DNA of 12,019 bases from Desulfobacteraceae bacterium (GTDB taxonomy: Bacteria; Desulfobacterota; Desulfobacteria; Desulfobacterales; UBA5616), in assembly GCA_030620375.1 (NCBI GenBank), contig JAUXEW010000062.1, positions 1 through 12,019 of the forward strand, given 5' to 3'. This document shows, piece by piece, positions 1 through 7,678 of the stretch. How positions within the stretch are numbered: position 1 is the stretch's first letter; the number at the start of each line of letters is the position of its first letter. The position numbers were made by a program, and so were the translations under genes. Below the pieces are notes generated by a model. It was not told the DNA's origin and did no database searches. It saw only the letters and a list, made by a program, of their open reading frames with translations.

Positions 1-872
1 CACTTGGATGTTCAACCAACACCGTGCTTCACCTCCCGGCCATCGCAAGTGAGGCGAATATCTCCATTGATCTGAACAAGATCAATGAGATCAGCGAACA
101 AACACCACACCTTTGTTCGCTGAGCCCGGGAGGAATCCATCATATTGAAGACTTGCACCACGCCGGCGGGGTTTCCGCAGTAATGAAAGAACTTTCCCGG
201 GCCGGCTTAATTCATCAGGATTGCATAACGGCAACCGGCAAAACCGTTGGGGAAAATATTATCGCATCAAATATTATTGACGGCCGGGTCATAAGATCCA
301 TTAACGACCCGTATCATAAAAAAGGGGGGCTGGCCGTTTTGTTCGGGAATCTCGCGCCCGATGGCTGCGTGGTGAAACAATCGGCGGTCTTGGATGAAAT
401 GCTTCGGCATGAAGGACCGGCCCGGGTGTTCGACTCAGAAGAAGAGGCTTCCCGGAACATTATGGATGGTAAAATAAAAAAAGGAGATGTTATCCTCATC
501 CGGTATGAAGGGCCCAGAGGCGGACCGGGCATGCGTGAAATGTTAACCCCCACGTCGGTAATTGCCGGCATGGGGCTGGACGCCCACGTGGCATTGATTA
601 CGGATGGCCGTTTCTCCGGGGGAACCAGAGGCGCTGCTATCGGGCATGTATCTCCGGAAGCTATGCAGGGCGGGCCCATCGCCATTGTTCAGGAAGGAGA
701 CCTGATATCGATAGATATACCGGGGAAAACAATTACGCTTAACGTTGACGAATCGGAAATCAAAAACCGGATAGCCCATTGGACGCCGCCGGAATTGAAA
801 ATTCGCCATGGATATATGGCCCGGTATTCAAAAATGGTTTCATCGGCCGCCCAGGGGGCAATCGTTCGATAA
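1..872 (+). CDS. ilvD: Dihydroxy-acid dehydratase, C-terminal part (5' end outside window)
   Basis: This enzyme dehydrates 2,3-dihydroxy-isovalerate and 2,3-dihydroxy-3-methylvalerate to the 2-oxo acids that precede valine and isoleucine; it is a cytoplasmic Fe-S and Mg enzyme. The reading frame is open from the left edge (first whole codon at 3) and begins with LGCSTNTVLHLPAIA, a signature in the middle of the IlvD/Edd family. About 290 residues are present, roughly half of the usual 550-560. The GPRGGPGMREML segment near 510-542 carries the family's Mg-binding Glu, and TDGRFSGGTRG near 600-631 carries the Ser proposed as catalytic base. The Fe-S cysteines lie in the missing N-terminal half. 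Met or GTG codons inside this part, such as the GTG at 24, are not the start because homology continues upstream. The stop is 21 nt before ilvB, which suggests one operon. Edd (6-phosphogluconate dehydratase) is the nearest alternative, but the motifs and neighbours favour IlvD. Confidence 0.96.
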   Translation, partial: LGCSTNTVLHLPAIASEANISIDLNKINEISEQTPHLCSLSPGGIHHIEDLHHAGGVSAVMKELSRAGLIHQDCITATGKTVGENIIASNIIDGRVIRSINDPYHKKGGLAVLFGNLAPDGCVVKQSAVLDEMLRHEGPARVFDSEEEASRNIMDGKIKKGDVILIRYEGPRGGPGMREMLTPTSVIAGMGLDAHVALITDGRFSGGTRGAAIGHVSPEAMQGGPIAIVQEGDLISIDIPGKTITLNVDESEIKNRIAHWTPPELKIRHGYMARYSKMVSSAAQGAIVR

Positions 873-893
873 TGAAATAGGAAACAACTGATC

Positions 894-2579
894 ATGAAGC
901 TCAAAGGCACCGAAATTTTAATGAGAGTCCTCAAAGATGAGGGAGTGGATACGATTTTTGGATATCCGGGCGGCGCCATACTGGATATCTATGATGAACT
1001 GATCAACACGGATATCCGGCATATACTGGTTCGCCATGAACAGGCAGCAGTTCACGCGGCGGACGGCTATGCCCGGGCAAGCGGCAATGTCGGGGTCTGT
1101 TTGGTCACTTCCGGCCCGGGGGCCACCAATACAGTTACGGGAATCGCTTCCGCCTATATGGATTCCATACCGTTGGTCATTTTTACCGGACAGGTGCCTA
1201 CGCCTCTGATCGGGAATGATGCATTCCAGGAAGTGGATATTGTCGGCATTACCCGTCCCTGCACCAAGCATAACTATTTGCTAAAAGAGGTGGAGGATCT
1301 GGAAAAAATTATCAGGGAAGCTTTCTTTGTCGCCAAGTCAGGTCGACCGGGACCGGTATTGATTGATCTACCGAAAGACATGATGAACGCAACCATAAAC
1401 TATAAAAAAGCGGGCCCCCCGCAATTGAAGTCTTACAATCCGAATTACAACCCGAATATCAAGCAACTTCAAAAAGTGATTAATCTGATCAAAGACACCA
1501 AACAACCGGTCATCTTTTCCGGCGGAGGTGTGATCCTGTCAAAGGCCTCTGAGGAATTGGCGGAGTTTGCCCATAAAGCTCAAATTCCCGTAATGGGCTC
1601 CTTAATGGGATTGGGTACGTTTCCGGGGACAGATCCGTTATGGTTGGGAATGGTAGGCATGCACGGCACCTATCGCGCCAACATGGTCACCGGAAACTGC
1701 GATCTGATGATTGCAATCGGCGTTCGTTTTGACGATCGTGTTACCGGAAAAACAGACGCTTTTGCCTCACAGGCGACTATCGTGCAAATTGATATCGATC
1801 CGACTTCCATCCACAAGAATATACCGGTTTCGATTCCCATTGTGGGCGACTGTAAGGCCGCCCTGAAGAGTCTAAATAAACTTCTAGACAAGGAAAATAC
1901 AAACGGTTTAAAAAAGAAGAGAACAAAATGGCTGGACCGGATTGAACAGTGGAAAAGCACCAGGCCCCTGGCTTATGCTCAATCAGAAAAGATCAAACCT
2001 CAGTATGTCGTGGAAAAGCTGTATGAACTGACAGAGGGCAAAGCGATTATCACCACCGAGGTGGGGCAGAACCAGATGTGGACAGCGCAGTATTATCATT
2101 TTAGCCAACCCAATCATTTTATCACCTCCGGTGGATTGGGTTGCATGGGCTTCGGCCTTCCGGCTGCGATCGGCGCACAAGTCGCCCGTCCCGATAAACT
2201 TGTCGTTGACGTGGCCGGTGACGGTAGCATTCAAATGAATATCCAGGAAATGGCAACCGCCTTGCAGTACAACTTGCCGGTGAAAGTCGTGATTTTAAAC
2301 AACGGGTTTCTGGGTATGGTCAGGCAATGGCAGGAACTGTTTTATGAAAAGCGTTATGCCTGTACCCGAATGGAGGTTACTCCGGATTTCGTCAAACTGG
2401 CGGAAGCATACGGAGCCGTGGGGTTAAGGGCAACCAAACCGGAAGAAGTCGAAGCTGTTTTAAAAGAAGGGCTTTCTTCTTCGAAAACCGTTATTATGGA
2501 TTTTGTCGTTGAACGGGAAGAATGCGTTTACCCGATGGTTCCTTCGGGAGCCCCTATTACGGAAATGCTCCTCGTTTAA
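894..2579 (+). CDS. ilvB: Acetolactate synthase, large catalytic subunit
   Basis: Acetohydroxyacid synthase joins two pyruvates to 2-acetolactate (valine, leucine) or pyruvate and 2-oxobutyrate to 2-aceto-2-hydroxybutyrate (isoleucine), using TPP, Mg and FAD in the cytoplasm. The 561-residue length is normal. The N-terminal TPP domain shows GYPGGAILDIYDEL near residues 23-36 and RHEQAAVHAADGYARASG, in which Glu49 is the expected cofactor-activating Glu. The middle domain, about 190-320, is the FAD/central domain. The C-terminal TPP-binding motif runs from GDGS at 442-445 to NN at 469-470, followed by GMVRQWQE. The protein ends in the usual YPMVPSGAP stretch. ATG 894 is preceded by AGGAAA at 879-884. 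Only 18 nt separate it from ilvN, its regulatory partner. Related TPP enzymes such as pyruvate oxidase are unlikely given this partner. Confidence 0.97.
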   Translation: MKLKGTEILMRVLKDEGVDTIFGYPGGAILDIYDELINTDIRHILVRHEQAAVHAADGYARASGNVGVCLVTSGPGATNTVTGIASAYMDSIPLVIFTGQVPTPLIGNDAFQEVDIVGITRPCTKHNYLLKEVEDLEKIIREAFFVAKSGRPGPVLIDLPKDMMNATINYKKAGPPQLKSYNPNYNPNIKQLQKVINLIKDTKQPVIFSGGGVILSKASEELAEFAHKAQIPVMGSLMGLGTFPGTDPLWLGMVGMHGTYRANMVTGNCDLMIAIGVRFDDRVTGKTDAFASQATIVQIDIDPTSIHKNIPVSIPIVGDCKAALKSLNKLLDKENTNGLKKKRTKWLDRIEQWKSTRPLAYAQSEKIKPQYVVEKLYELTEGKAIITTEVGQNQMWTAQYYHFSQPNHFITSGGLGCMGFGLPAAIGAQVARPDKLVVDVAGDGSIQMNIQEMATALQYNLPVKVVILNNGFLGMVRQWQELFYEKRYACTRMEVTPDFVKLAEAYGAVGLRATKPEEVEAVLKEGLSSSKTVIMDFVVEREECVYPMVPSGAPITEMLLV

Positions 2580-2597
2580 ATTCAGAGGAATATCGCT

Positions 2598-3086
2598 ATG
2601 AAAAATGATAAACATGTTCTATCGATTCTGGTGGACAACGAGCCCGGCGTATTATCGAGAATTTCGGGTTTATTCAGCGGACGCGGGTATAATATTGACA
2701 GCCTGTGTGTCGCAGCAACATTAGACCCCAAGATATCAAGGATCACTATTGTCACAACGGCTGACATGCCGGTGATCGAACAGATTAAAAAACAGCTGAA
2801 CAAACTGATTAATATTCTCAAGGTGTATGAACTGACCGGCAGCGAATTCGTTGAGAGGGAGATGGCCTTAATTAAGGTTAAAGCAAAGCCTGAATATCGC
2901 GCCGAGATACTGAGGATTGTCGATATATTTCGCTGCAAGGTGGTGGACGTGGGATTAAATCATTACACCATTGAAGTGACCGGGACTGAAGAAAAACTAA
3001 ACGCCTTGCTCAGTCTCTTAAAACCCATCGGCGTGAAAGAGATCGTAAAAACCGGGATAATTGCTTTATTTAGAGAAATGAAATAA
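2598..3086 (+). CDS. ilvN: Acetolactate synthase, small regulatory subunit
   Basis: This is the regulatory subunit that raises the activity of the IlvB catalytic subunit and gives it feedback inhibition by valine. The 162 residues match the usual IlvN/IlvH length. An ACT domain occupies about residues 5-78, opening with HVLSILVDNEPGVLSRISGLF and then GRGYNIDSL; Asn14 and Gly17 lie in the loop that binds valine in characterised homologues. The C-terminal ALS small-subunit domain follows at about 84-160 (REMALIKVKA through GIIALFRE). The start ATG has GAGGAA at 2584-2589 at suitable spacing. The gene sits between ilvB and ilvC, 37 AT-rich nt before the latter. The symbol ilvN or ilvH depends on convention. 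Whether valine really inhibits this enzyme cannot be read from the sequence alone. Confidence 0.96.
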   Translation: MKNDKHVLSILVDNEPGVLSRISGLFSGRGYNIDSLCVAATLDPKISRITIVTTADMPVIEQIKKQLNKLINILKVYELTGSEFVEREMALIKVKAKPEYRAEILRIVDIFRCKVVDVGLNHYTIEVTGTEEKLNALLSLLKPIGVKEIVKTGIIALFREMK

Positions 3087-3113
3087 AATGTGTGTTTAAA
3101 TTATAATAAACTT

Positions 3114-3119
3114 GGAGGA
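3114..3119 (+). promoter_or_regulatory. Ribosome binding site that fixes the ilvC start
   Basis: The sequence GGAGGA lies five nt or so before ATG 3124. A longer in-frame reading from TTG at 3112 would place the start codon inside this Shine-Dalgarno element, so ATG 3124 is the better start. Confidence 0.8.
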
Positions 3120-3123
3120 AACA

Positions 3124-4176
3124 ATGGCAAATATCGATTTTGGCGGCGTAATGGAAGAAGTTATTACATCTGAAGAGTTCTCCCTGGACAAGGCCCGGGA
3201 AGTATTAAAAGACGAAACCATTGCCGTTCTGGGATACGGCATTCAGGGTCCCGGCCAGGCGTTAAATATGAAGGACAATGGGTTTAACGTGATTATCGGC
3301 CAGCGTGAAGGGACCATCTCGTGGGACCATGCCGTAGCAGACGGTTTTGTGCCGGGTGCAACTCTTTTTCCCATTGAAAAAGCAGCAAAAACAGCGACCG
3401 TCATTCAATTCCTTCTATCTGATGCCGGCCAGGTGAGCACCTGGCCAAAGGTCAAGGCATGCCTCAATGAAGGCGATGCGCTTTACTTTTCCCATGGGTT
3501 TTCCATCGTTTACAAAGATCAAACCGGTATTATCCCACCGGAAAACGTTGACGTAATTTTGGTGGCGCCAAAAGGCTCCGGCCGAACGGTGCGCACCAAC
3601 TTCTTAGATGGAAGCGGGATTAACTCCAGCTTTGCCGTTTTTCAGGATTATACCGGACTGGCAAGGGAAAGGGCCCTGGCCCTTGGCATCGGCATCGGTT
3701 CCGGCTACCTGTTTCACACTACCTTTGAAAAGGAAGTACACAGTGATCTGACCGGCGAACGGGGCGTACTTATGGGTTGTCTTGCAGGTGTAATGGAAGC
3801 CCAATACAATCTTTTAAGGAAACACGGGCATACACCCAGTGAAGCGTTTAATGAAACCGTTGAGGAGCTGACCCAAAGTCTGATTCGACTTGTTGCGGAA
3901 AACGGGATGGACTGGATGTTTGGCAACTGTAGCACTACGGCGCAACGAGGGGCATTGGATTGGGCGCCGAAATTTCGAGACGCTGTGGTTCCCGTATTTA
4001 ATGAACTTTATGAAAGTGTTGTTTCGGGAAAAGAAACCCGGCGGGTTTTAGATACCAACAGCGCTCCGGATTACCGGGAAAAACTCCAAAAAGAACTCGA
4101 TGAAATCAAGAACTCTGAAATGTGGAAAACCGGTGCAACGGTCAGGTCGTTACGGCCTGAAAACCGTGAGCAGTAG
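3124..4176 (+). CDS. ilvC: Ketol-acid reductoisomerase, fungal/Bacteroidetes-like type
   Basis: This enzyme isomerises and reduces 2-acetolactate and 2-aceto-2-hydroxybutyrate to the dihydroxy acids used by IlvD, with Mg and NAD(P)H. Its 350 residues begin at ATG 3124, behind GGAGGA. The Rossmann motif GYGIQG is at residues 37-42, the SHGF motif with the active-site His at 123-126, and VAPKGSGRTVR at 147-157. Predicted Mg ligands are Asp208 and Glu212 (SDLTGER) and Glu244 and Glu248 (NETVEE); Ser270 is in the conserved CSTT. The sequence differs from the short class I form typical of many bacteria: stretches such as GMDWM, CSTTAQRGALDW, PDYREKL and the end SLRPEN recall yeast Ilv5 and Bacteroides IlvC. 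The loop after the second strand (GQREGTISW) should set the NADPH/NADH preference, but I cannot call it. The gene is in the ilv operon, 37 nt after ilvN. Confidence 0.96.
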   Translation: MANIDFGGVMEEVITSEEFSLDKAREVLKDETIAVLGYGIQGPGQALNMKDNGFNVIIGQREGTISWDHAVADGFVPGATLFPIEKAAKTATVIQFLLSDAGQVSTWPKVKACLNEGDALYFSHGFSIVYKDQTGIIPPENVDVILVAPKGSGRTVRTNFLDGSGINSSFAVFQDYTGLARERALALGIGIGSGYLFHTTFEKEVHSDLTGERGVLMGCLAGVMEAQYNLLRKHGHTPSEAFNETVEELTQSLIRLVAENGMDWMFGNCSTTAQRGALDWAPKFRDAVVPVFNELYESVVSGKETRRVLDTNSAPDYREKLQKELDEIKNSEMWKTGATVRSLRPENREQ

Positions 4177-4180
4177 AATG

Positions 4181-4213
4181 CCAAAGGATGTAATTTTCTT
4201 ACCGTTCCTTTGG
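4181..4213 (+). other. Hairpin between ilvC and cimA
   Basis: CCAAAGGA (4181-4188) and TCCTTTGG (4206-4213) form a perfect 8-bp stem around a 17-nt loop. No U-run follows, so it is not a classical intrinsic terminator. It starts four nt after the ilvC stop and could protect the upstream message, tune read-through or be a processing site. Its function is inferred from position only. Confidence 0.4.
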
Positions 4214-4241
4214 TTCCGGACCAAATTATAGGGGAATGAAA

Positions 4242-5834
4242 ATGGAACCGATATTACTATATGACACGACATTAAGAGATGGCACCCAGGGAGAAAACAT
4301 CAATTTTACCGCGGAAGAAAAGATTAAAATTGTAAAGCGGCTGGATGACATCGGCATACACTATGTTGAGGGTGGCTGGCCGGGTTCCAATCCTAGAGAC
4401 AAACACTTTTTTGAATTGGCAAAGCAAACAACACTGTCAAACGCTCGCATCACTGCATTTGGCGCTACTCGAAAACCGGGAATCGTTCCGGAAAATGACC
4501 CGAATCTTAAAGCACTGATAGACAGTGATACGCCGGTAGTTGCAATTGTCGGTAAAAGCTGGGATTTTCATGTTGAAAAAATAATGGGAACCACCCTGGA
4601 AGAAAACCTCGCGATGATTCGGGAATCTGTTGCTTATTTAATCAATCACCGCCGGGAAGTCTTTTATGATGCCGAACATTTTTTTGACGGCTATAAAGCA
4701 AACAAAAATTACGCTTTAAAGACGCTGATTGCCGCCATTGAAGGCGGATCGAATATGATCGTGCTGTGTGATACCAACGGTGGTACCTTGACCTTTGATA
4801 TCGAACCGATCATAAAAGATGTACGAAAAATCTTGAATGAACACGTTGCCACGCTACCTGTAAAACGGTCCGTCAAGATCGGTATTCATGCCCACAATGA
4901 TTGCGGCCTGGCCGTGGCCAATTCCATCGCTGCAATACGGGCCGGCGTGGTTATGGTCCAGGGAACGATCAACGGTTACGGAGAAAGGTGCGGCAACGCT
5001 GACCTCACTTCAATTATACCGATTTTGTGCTTAAAAATGAATTGTGCTTGCTTAGACGGGGACCAGCTGAAAAAAATTCGCAGTATCTCAAGGTATGTCA
5101 GCGAAACCGCCAATATGACGCCTTTAAACACCAGACCGTTCGTCGGTAAGAGCGCTTTTTCCCATAAAGGCGGGATTCATGTGAACGCCATCATGAAAAC
5201 ACCAGCGGCCTATGAACATATGGACCCGGAGCTGGTGGGCAACAAACGTCGAGTTTTGATCTCAGACCTGTCCGGCAGGAGTAATATCGAATACAAGGCT
5301 AAAGAGATTGGTATTGAATTAGGCACAAACGGATATGACAGTAAAAAAATTGTCTCGGAAATAAAGCGAATGGAGGAGGAAGGCTACCAGTTTGATATTG
5401 CCGACGGATCGTTTAAGATCCTGATGGAAAAGTTTACCGACCAATTTAAACCTTGTTTTGAGCTGGAATCCTTTAGGGTAACCATTGAAAAAGATAAAGC
5501 CCTGCCCTGCTCATCCCATGCCACCATAAAAATTTCAGTGGATGGCAAGCATGAAATCACCGCGGCCGAAGGTCACGGCCCGGTCGGTGCCTTGGATAAC
5601 GCGCTTCGCAAAGCATTGGGCAATTTTTTTCCGGACTTGGAATCCATGGGATTGGTGGACTTCAAAGTCCGCGTGATGGATGGACAAAAAGGGACTGCTG
5701 CAAAGGTCCGGGTATTTATTGAATCCCGAGACGATAATAATATCTGGACCACTGTCGGTGTATCGGAAGATATTATCGAAGCCAGCTGGCAGGCCTTAGC
5801 GGATAGTTTTCAATATAAGCTGGCCGGCACATGA
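4242..5834 (+). CDS. cimA: (R)-citramalate synthase
   Basis: This enzyme condenses pyruvate with acetyl-CoA to citramalate, the first step of the threonine-independent route to 2-oxobutyrate and isoleucine. It is a 530-residue member of the HMGL-like/DRE-TIM family. The N-terminal TIM barrel opens with YDTTLRDGTQGENINFT; Arg12 and Asp13 are the expected catalytic Arg and metal-binding Asp. GGWPGSNPRD follows and is typical of the CimA type rather than LeuA. Metal-binding HAHND is at 216-220 and NGYGERCGN comes after it. The C-terminal LeuA-type dimer domain, about 395-525, usually binds the feedback effector (isoleucine in characterised CimA). ATG 4242 is preferred over ATG 4236 because AGGGG at 4230-4234 abuts 4236 but is seven nt from 4242. 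Geobacter uses a homologous enzyme for isoleucine. Homocitrate or isopropylmalate synthase is less likely, since a separate leuA follows. Confidence 0.92.
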   Translation: MEPILLYDTTLRDGTQGENINFTAEEKIKIVKRLDDIGIHYVEGGWPGSNPRDKHFFELAKQTTLSNARITAFGATRKPGIVPENDPNLKALIDSDTPVVAIVGKSWDFHVEKIMGTTLEENLAMIRESVAYLINHRREVFYDAEHFFDGYKANKNYALKTLIAAIEGGSNMIVLCDTNGGTLTFDIEPIIKDVRKILNEHVATLPVKRSVKIGIHAHNDCGLAVANSIAAIRAGVVMVQGTINGYGERCGNADLTSIIPILCLKMNCACLDGDQLKKIRSISRYVSETANMTPLNTRPFVGKSAFSHKGGIHVNAIMKTPAAYEHMDPELVGNKRRVLISDLSGRSNIEYKAKEIGIELGTNGYDSKKIVSEIKRMEEEGYQFDIADGSFKILMEKFTDQFKPCFELESFRVTIEKDKALPCSSHATIKISVDGKHEITAAEGHGPVGALDNALRKALGNFFPDLESMGLVDFKVRVMDGQKGTAAKVRVFIESRDDNNIWTTVGVSEDIIEASWQALADSFQYKLAGT

Positions 5835-5869
5835 GCTGCCGGATTAAACATTGGCTTTCTTAAATTGGC

Positions 5870-5897
5870 TTGAATATTTTCCGATTCGTGGTATATT
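5870..5897 (+). promoter_or_regulatory. Candidate sigma70-type promoter for leuA
   Basis: TTGAAT (5870-5875) and TATATT (5892-5897) are separated by 16 nt and match the -35 and -10 consensus at four and five of six positions. Transcription would start near 5904 and leave a leader of about 230 nt before leuA. This supports separate expression of leuA from the ilv-cimA genes. It is a sequence match only. Confidence 0.4.
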
Positions 5898-5901
5898 TAA
5901 A

Positions 5902-5911
5902 CTCAATTGAG
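5902..5911. promoter_or_regulatory. 10-bp palindrome at the predicted leuA transcription start
   Basis: CTCAATTGAG is a perfect palindrome located a few bases after the candidate -10 box, so it overlaps the predicted start site. An operator for a dimeric regulator is possible. A 10-bp palindrome also occurs by chance, so this is weak. Confidence 0.2.
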
Positions 5912-5927
5912 CGAGCCCTAAGCACCG

Positions 5928-6028
5928 GGTTGTTAAAACAGGCAACAACCAATCGAAAGGACGGTTTTTCGTGAAGGAAAAATGGAGGGAAAACGCCGCG
6001 GGATTGGCAAGACACGCTATCCTGCGGC
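5928..6028 (+). other. Structured leader region upstream of leuA
   Basis: The 302 nt between cimA and leuA contain no long gene. Two good hairpins lie in the presumed leuA leader. The first pairs GGTTGTT (5928-5934) with AACAACC (5944-5950) around a 9-nt loop. The second pairs GCCGCGGGAT (5995-6004) with ATCCTGCGGC (6019-6028), ten bp with one G-U, around a 14-nt loop. A weaker A/T hairpin, GAAAAAA with TTTTTTC, lies at 6091-6110. None is followed by a clean U-run. I found no T-box sequence and recognise no riboswitch. A role in leuA attenuation or translational control is inferred from position. Confidence 0.4.
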
Positions 6029-6140
6029 CGATGCTTACACACGTTTTCTATCAAGTCTAAAGGTCATAATGATGAAGAATGCAGCACAACGAAAAAATTT
6101 AACTTTTTTCCAGTCCATTAATAAAGGAGAAAAACAATGA
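5982..6140 (+). CDS. Possible leader ORF, 52 codons, overlapping the leuA start
   Basis: ATG 5982 follows AAGGA (5974-5978) closely and opens a frame that ends at TGA 6138-6140, sharing an ATGA overlap with the leuA start. The peptide would be 52 residues, strongly basic (MEGKRRGIGKTRYP...), with no family I know. It has two rare-type CTA leucine codons three codons apart (FLSSL), then TTA. Its early codons span the hairpin at 5995-6028. Such a leader could couple or attenuate leuA translation, but there is no run of leucine codons, and the frame may be open by chance. A second, 29-codon frame from GTG 5971 to 6060 overlaps it, so coding is uncertain. Confidence 0.2.
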   Translation: MEGKRRGIGKTRYPAADAYTRFLSSLKVIMMKNAAQRKNLTFFQSINKGEKQ

Positions 6141-7669
6141 GCGAAAATGTTATTATATTCGATACGACTTTAAGAGATGGTGAACAGTCTCCCGGCGCCA
6201 GCATGAATACCGCCGAAAAACTGCGCCTGGCCACGCAGATGGAAAAGCTGGGCGTGGATGTATTGGAAGCCGGGTTTCCGGCGGCTTCCGATGGGGATTT
6301 TGAAGCGGTTTCCGAAATTGCTAAAAAGATGAAAAAAATCCAGGTCACCGGTTTGGCACGTACCAACAAAAATGATATCGATCTCGCCTGGAACGCCGTT
6401 AAACATGCACCCAACCATCGGATCCATATCTTTATAGCGACATCCGATCTCCATATGAGTGAAAAGCTGAAAATGTCGCGAGACCAGGTCTTACAGGCCT
6501 CTGTAGATGCCGTGAAGTATGCCAAATCCTTTACCGATAATGTTGAGTTTTCGGCAGAAGACGGTTCCAGAAGTGATCAGGATTTTATGTGCAAGGTGTT
6601 TGAGGCCGCCATTGAAGCCGGCGCCACAACCATCAATCTCCCCGACACCGTAGGATATGCCATTCCGGATGAATTTGCCGAACTGGTCCGATACGCGAGG
6701 GACCATACCCCCAACATGCACAAGGTGGTCTTGAGCGTGCATTGCCACAATGATTTAGGCCTTGCCACGGCCAACACCCTGGCCGCCATTGAAGCCGGGG
6801 CACGGCAGGCAGAAGTGACGATAAACGGTATCGGGGAAAGGGCCGGCAACACCTCCATGGAAGAAATCGTCATGGCCCTTCATACACGGCCTAATTTTTT
6901 CCCATTTACAACCAATATCAAAACGGAACAAATTTATCCGACGAGTCGGCTGGTCAGCACCATCACGGGAATTTTGGTACAGCCCAATAAAGCCATCGTA
7001 GGCGCAAATGCCTTTGCCCATGAGGCAGGAATTCATCAGCACGGCGTTCTGGTCAATCCCATGACCTATGAAATCATGAAGCCGGAAACCATCGGACTCA
7101 GCGCAAACAAGCTGGTCCTGGGTAAGCACTCCGGAAGGCATGCCCTGCATGAACATTTAAAAGAAATGGGCTATGATCTCAGCCCGGGTGAATTGAACAC
7201 TGTTTTTAAAAACTTCAAAAACCTTGCAGACAAAAAAAAGCATGTATTGGATGAAGATTTAGAAGCCCTGGTCCAGGAGGGCGTTCTCAGAACCACTGAG
7301 ATCTTTAGGCTGGAGTATCTTCATGTAAGTAGTGGCACAACGGTTATGCCCATGGCCAGTGTTGTACTCACTATTAACGAAAGGGCTGCGAAAGGCTCGG
7401 ATTACGGCAACGGGCCGATTGATGCGACATTTAATGCCATTGCAAAACTGACGGGAACCGATTCGGAGCTGTTGCGATTTACCATCAGTGCTTTGACGGG
7501 CGGCACGGATGCCCAGGGAGAGGTTACCGTCCGATTGAGGGAAAGCGGTCTGGTTGCCCTTGGGAGAGGCACCGATCCGGATATCATTACGGCCAGCGCA
7601 AAGGCATATATAAACGGCCTTAATCGACTGGAATACATAAAAGAACATCCGGCTACGGTAATTCAATAA
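6137..7669 (+). CDS. leuA: 2-isopropylmalate synthase
   Basis: LeuA condenses 2-oxoisovalerate with acetyl-CoA to 2-isopropylmalate, the committed step to leucine. The 510-residue protein has the bacterial LeuA layout. The TIM barrel starts with FDTTLRDGEQSPGASM, with Arg13 and metal-binding Asp14. Metal-binding HCHND is at 202-206, followed by NGIGERAGNTSMEEI and HEAGIH at 295-300. A linker leads to the C-terminal LeuA dimer domain (about 383-500) with GNGPIDATFNAI and the GRGTDPDIITAS segment, where leucine inhibits in known homologues. The start ATG follows AAAGGAGA (6123-6130). It is separated from cimA, its paralogue, by 302 nt with a candidate promoter and hairpins. Length and motifs fit LeuA rather than homocitrate synthase. 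leuB, leuC and leuD do not follow; the strand switches here. Confidence 0.96.
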   Translation: MSENVIIFDTTLRDGEQSPGASMNTAEKLRLATQMEKLGVDVLEAGFPAASDGDFEAVSEIAKKMKKIQVTGLARTNKNDIDLAWNAVKHAPNHRIHIFIATSDLHMSEKLKMSRDQVLQASVDAVKYAKSFTDNVEFSAEDGSRSDQDFMCKVFEAAIEAGATTINLPDTVGYAIPDEFAELVRYARDHTPNMHKVVLSVHCHNDLGLATANTLAAIEAGARQAEVTINGIGERAGNTSMEEIVMALHTRPNFFPFTTNIKTEQIYPTSRLVSTITGILVQPNKAIVGANAFAHEAGIHQHGVLVNPMTYEIMKPETIGLSANKLVLGKHSGRHALHEHLKEMGYDLSPGELNTVFKNFKNLADKKKHVLDEDLEALVQEGVLRTTEIFRLEYLHVSSGTTVMPMASVVLTINERAAKGSDYGNGPIDATFNAIAKLTGTDSELLRFTISALTGGTDAQGEVTVRLRESGLVALGRGTDPDIITASAKAYINGLNRLEYIKEHPATVIQ

Positions 7670-7678
7670 CCCCGTAAA

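Noticed and set aside
314..685. Minus-strand ORF of 123 codons inside ilvD
   Set aside because: It lies wholly opposite a strongly supported IlvD frame with conserved motifs; a shadow frame without family features.
3112..3123. TTG start for ilvC giving a four-residue extension
   Set aside because: The TTG overlaps the Shine-Dalgarno element GGAGGA, which is well placed for ATG 3124.
5860..6054. Minus-strand ORF of 64 codons in the cimA-leuA gap
   Set aside because: TTG start, no ribosome binding site, no recognisable family, and it runs opposite the leuA leader.
5835..6136. T-box riboswitch before leuA
   Set aside because: I looked for the conserved T-box sequence (GGTGGNACCGCG type) and found none.
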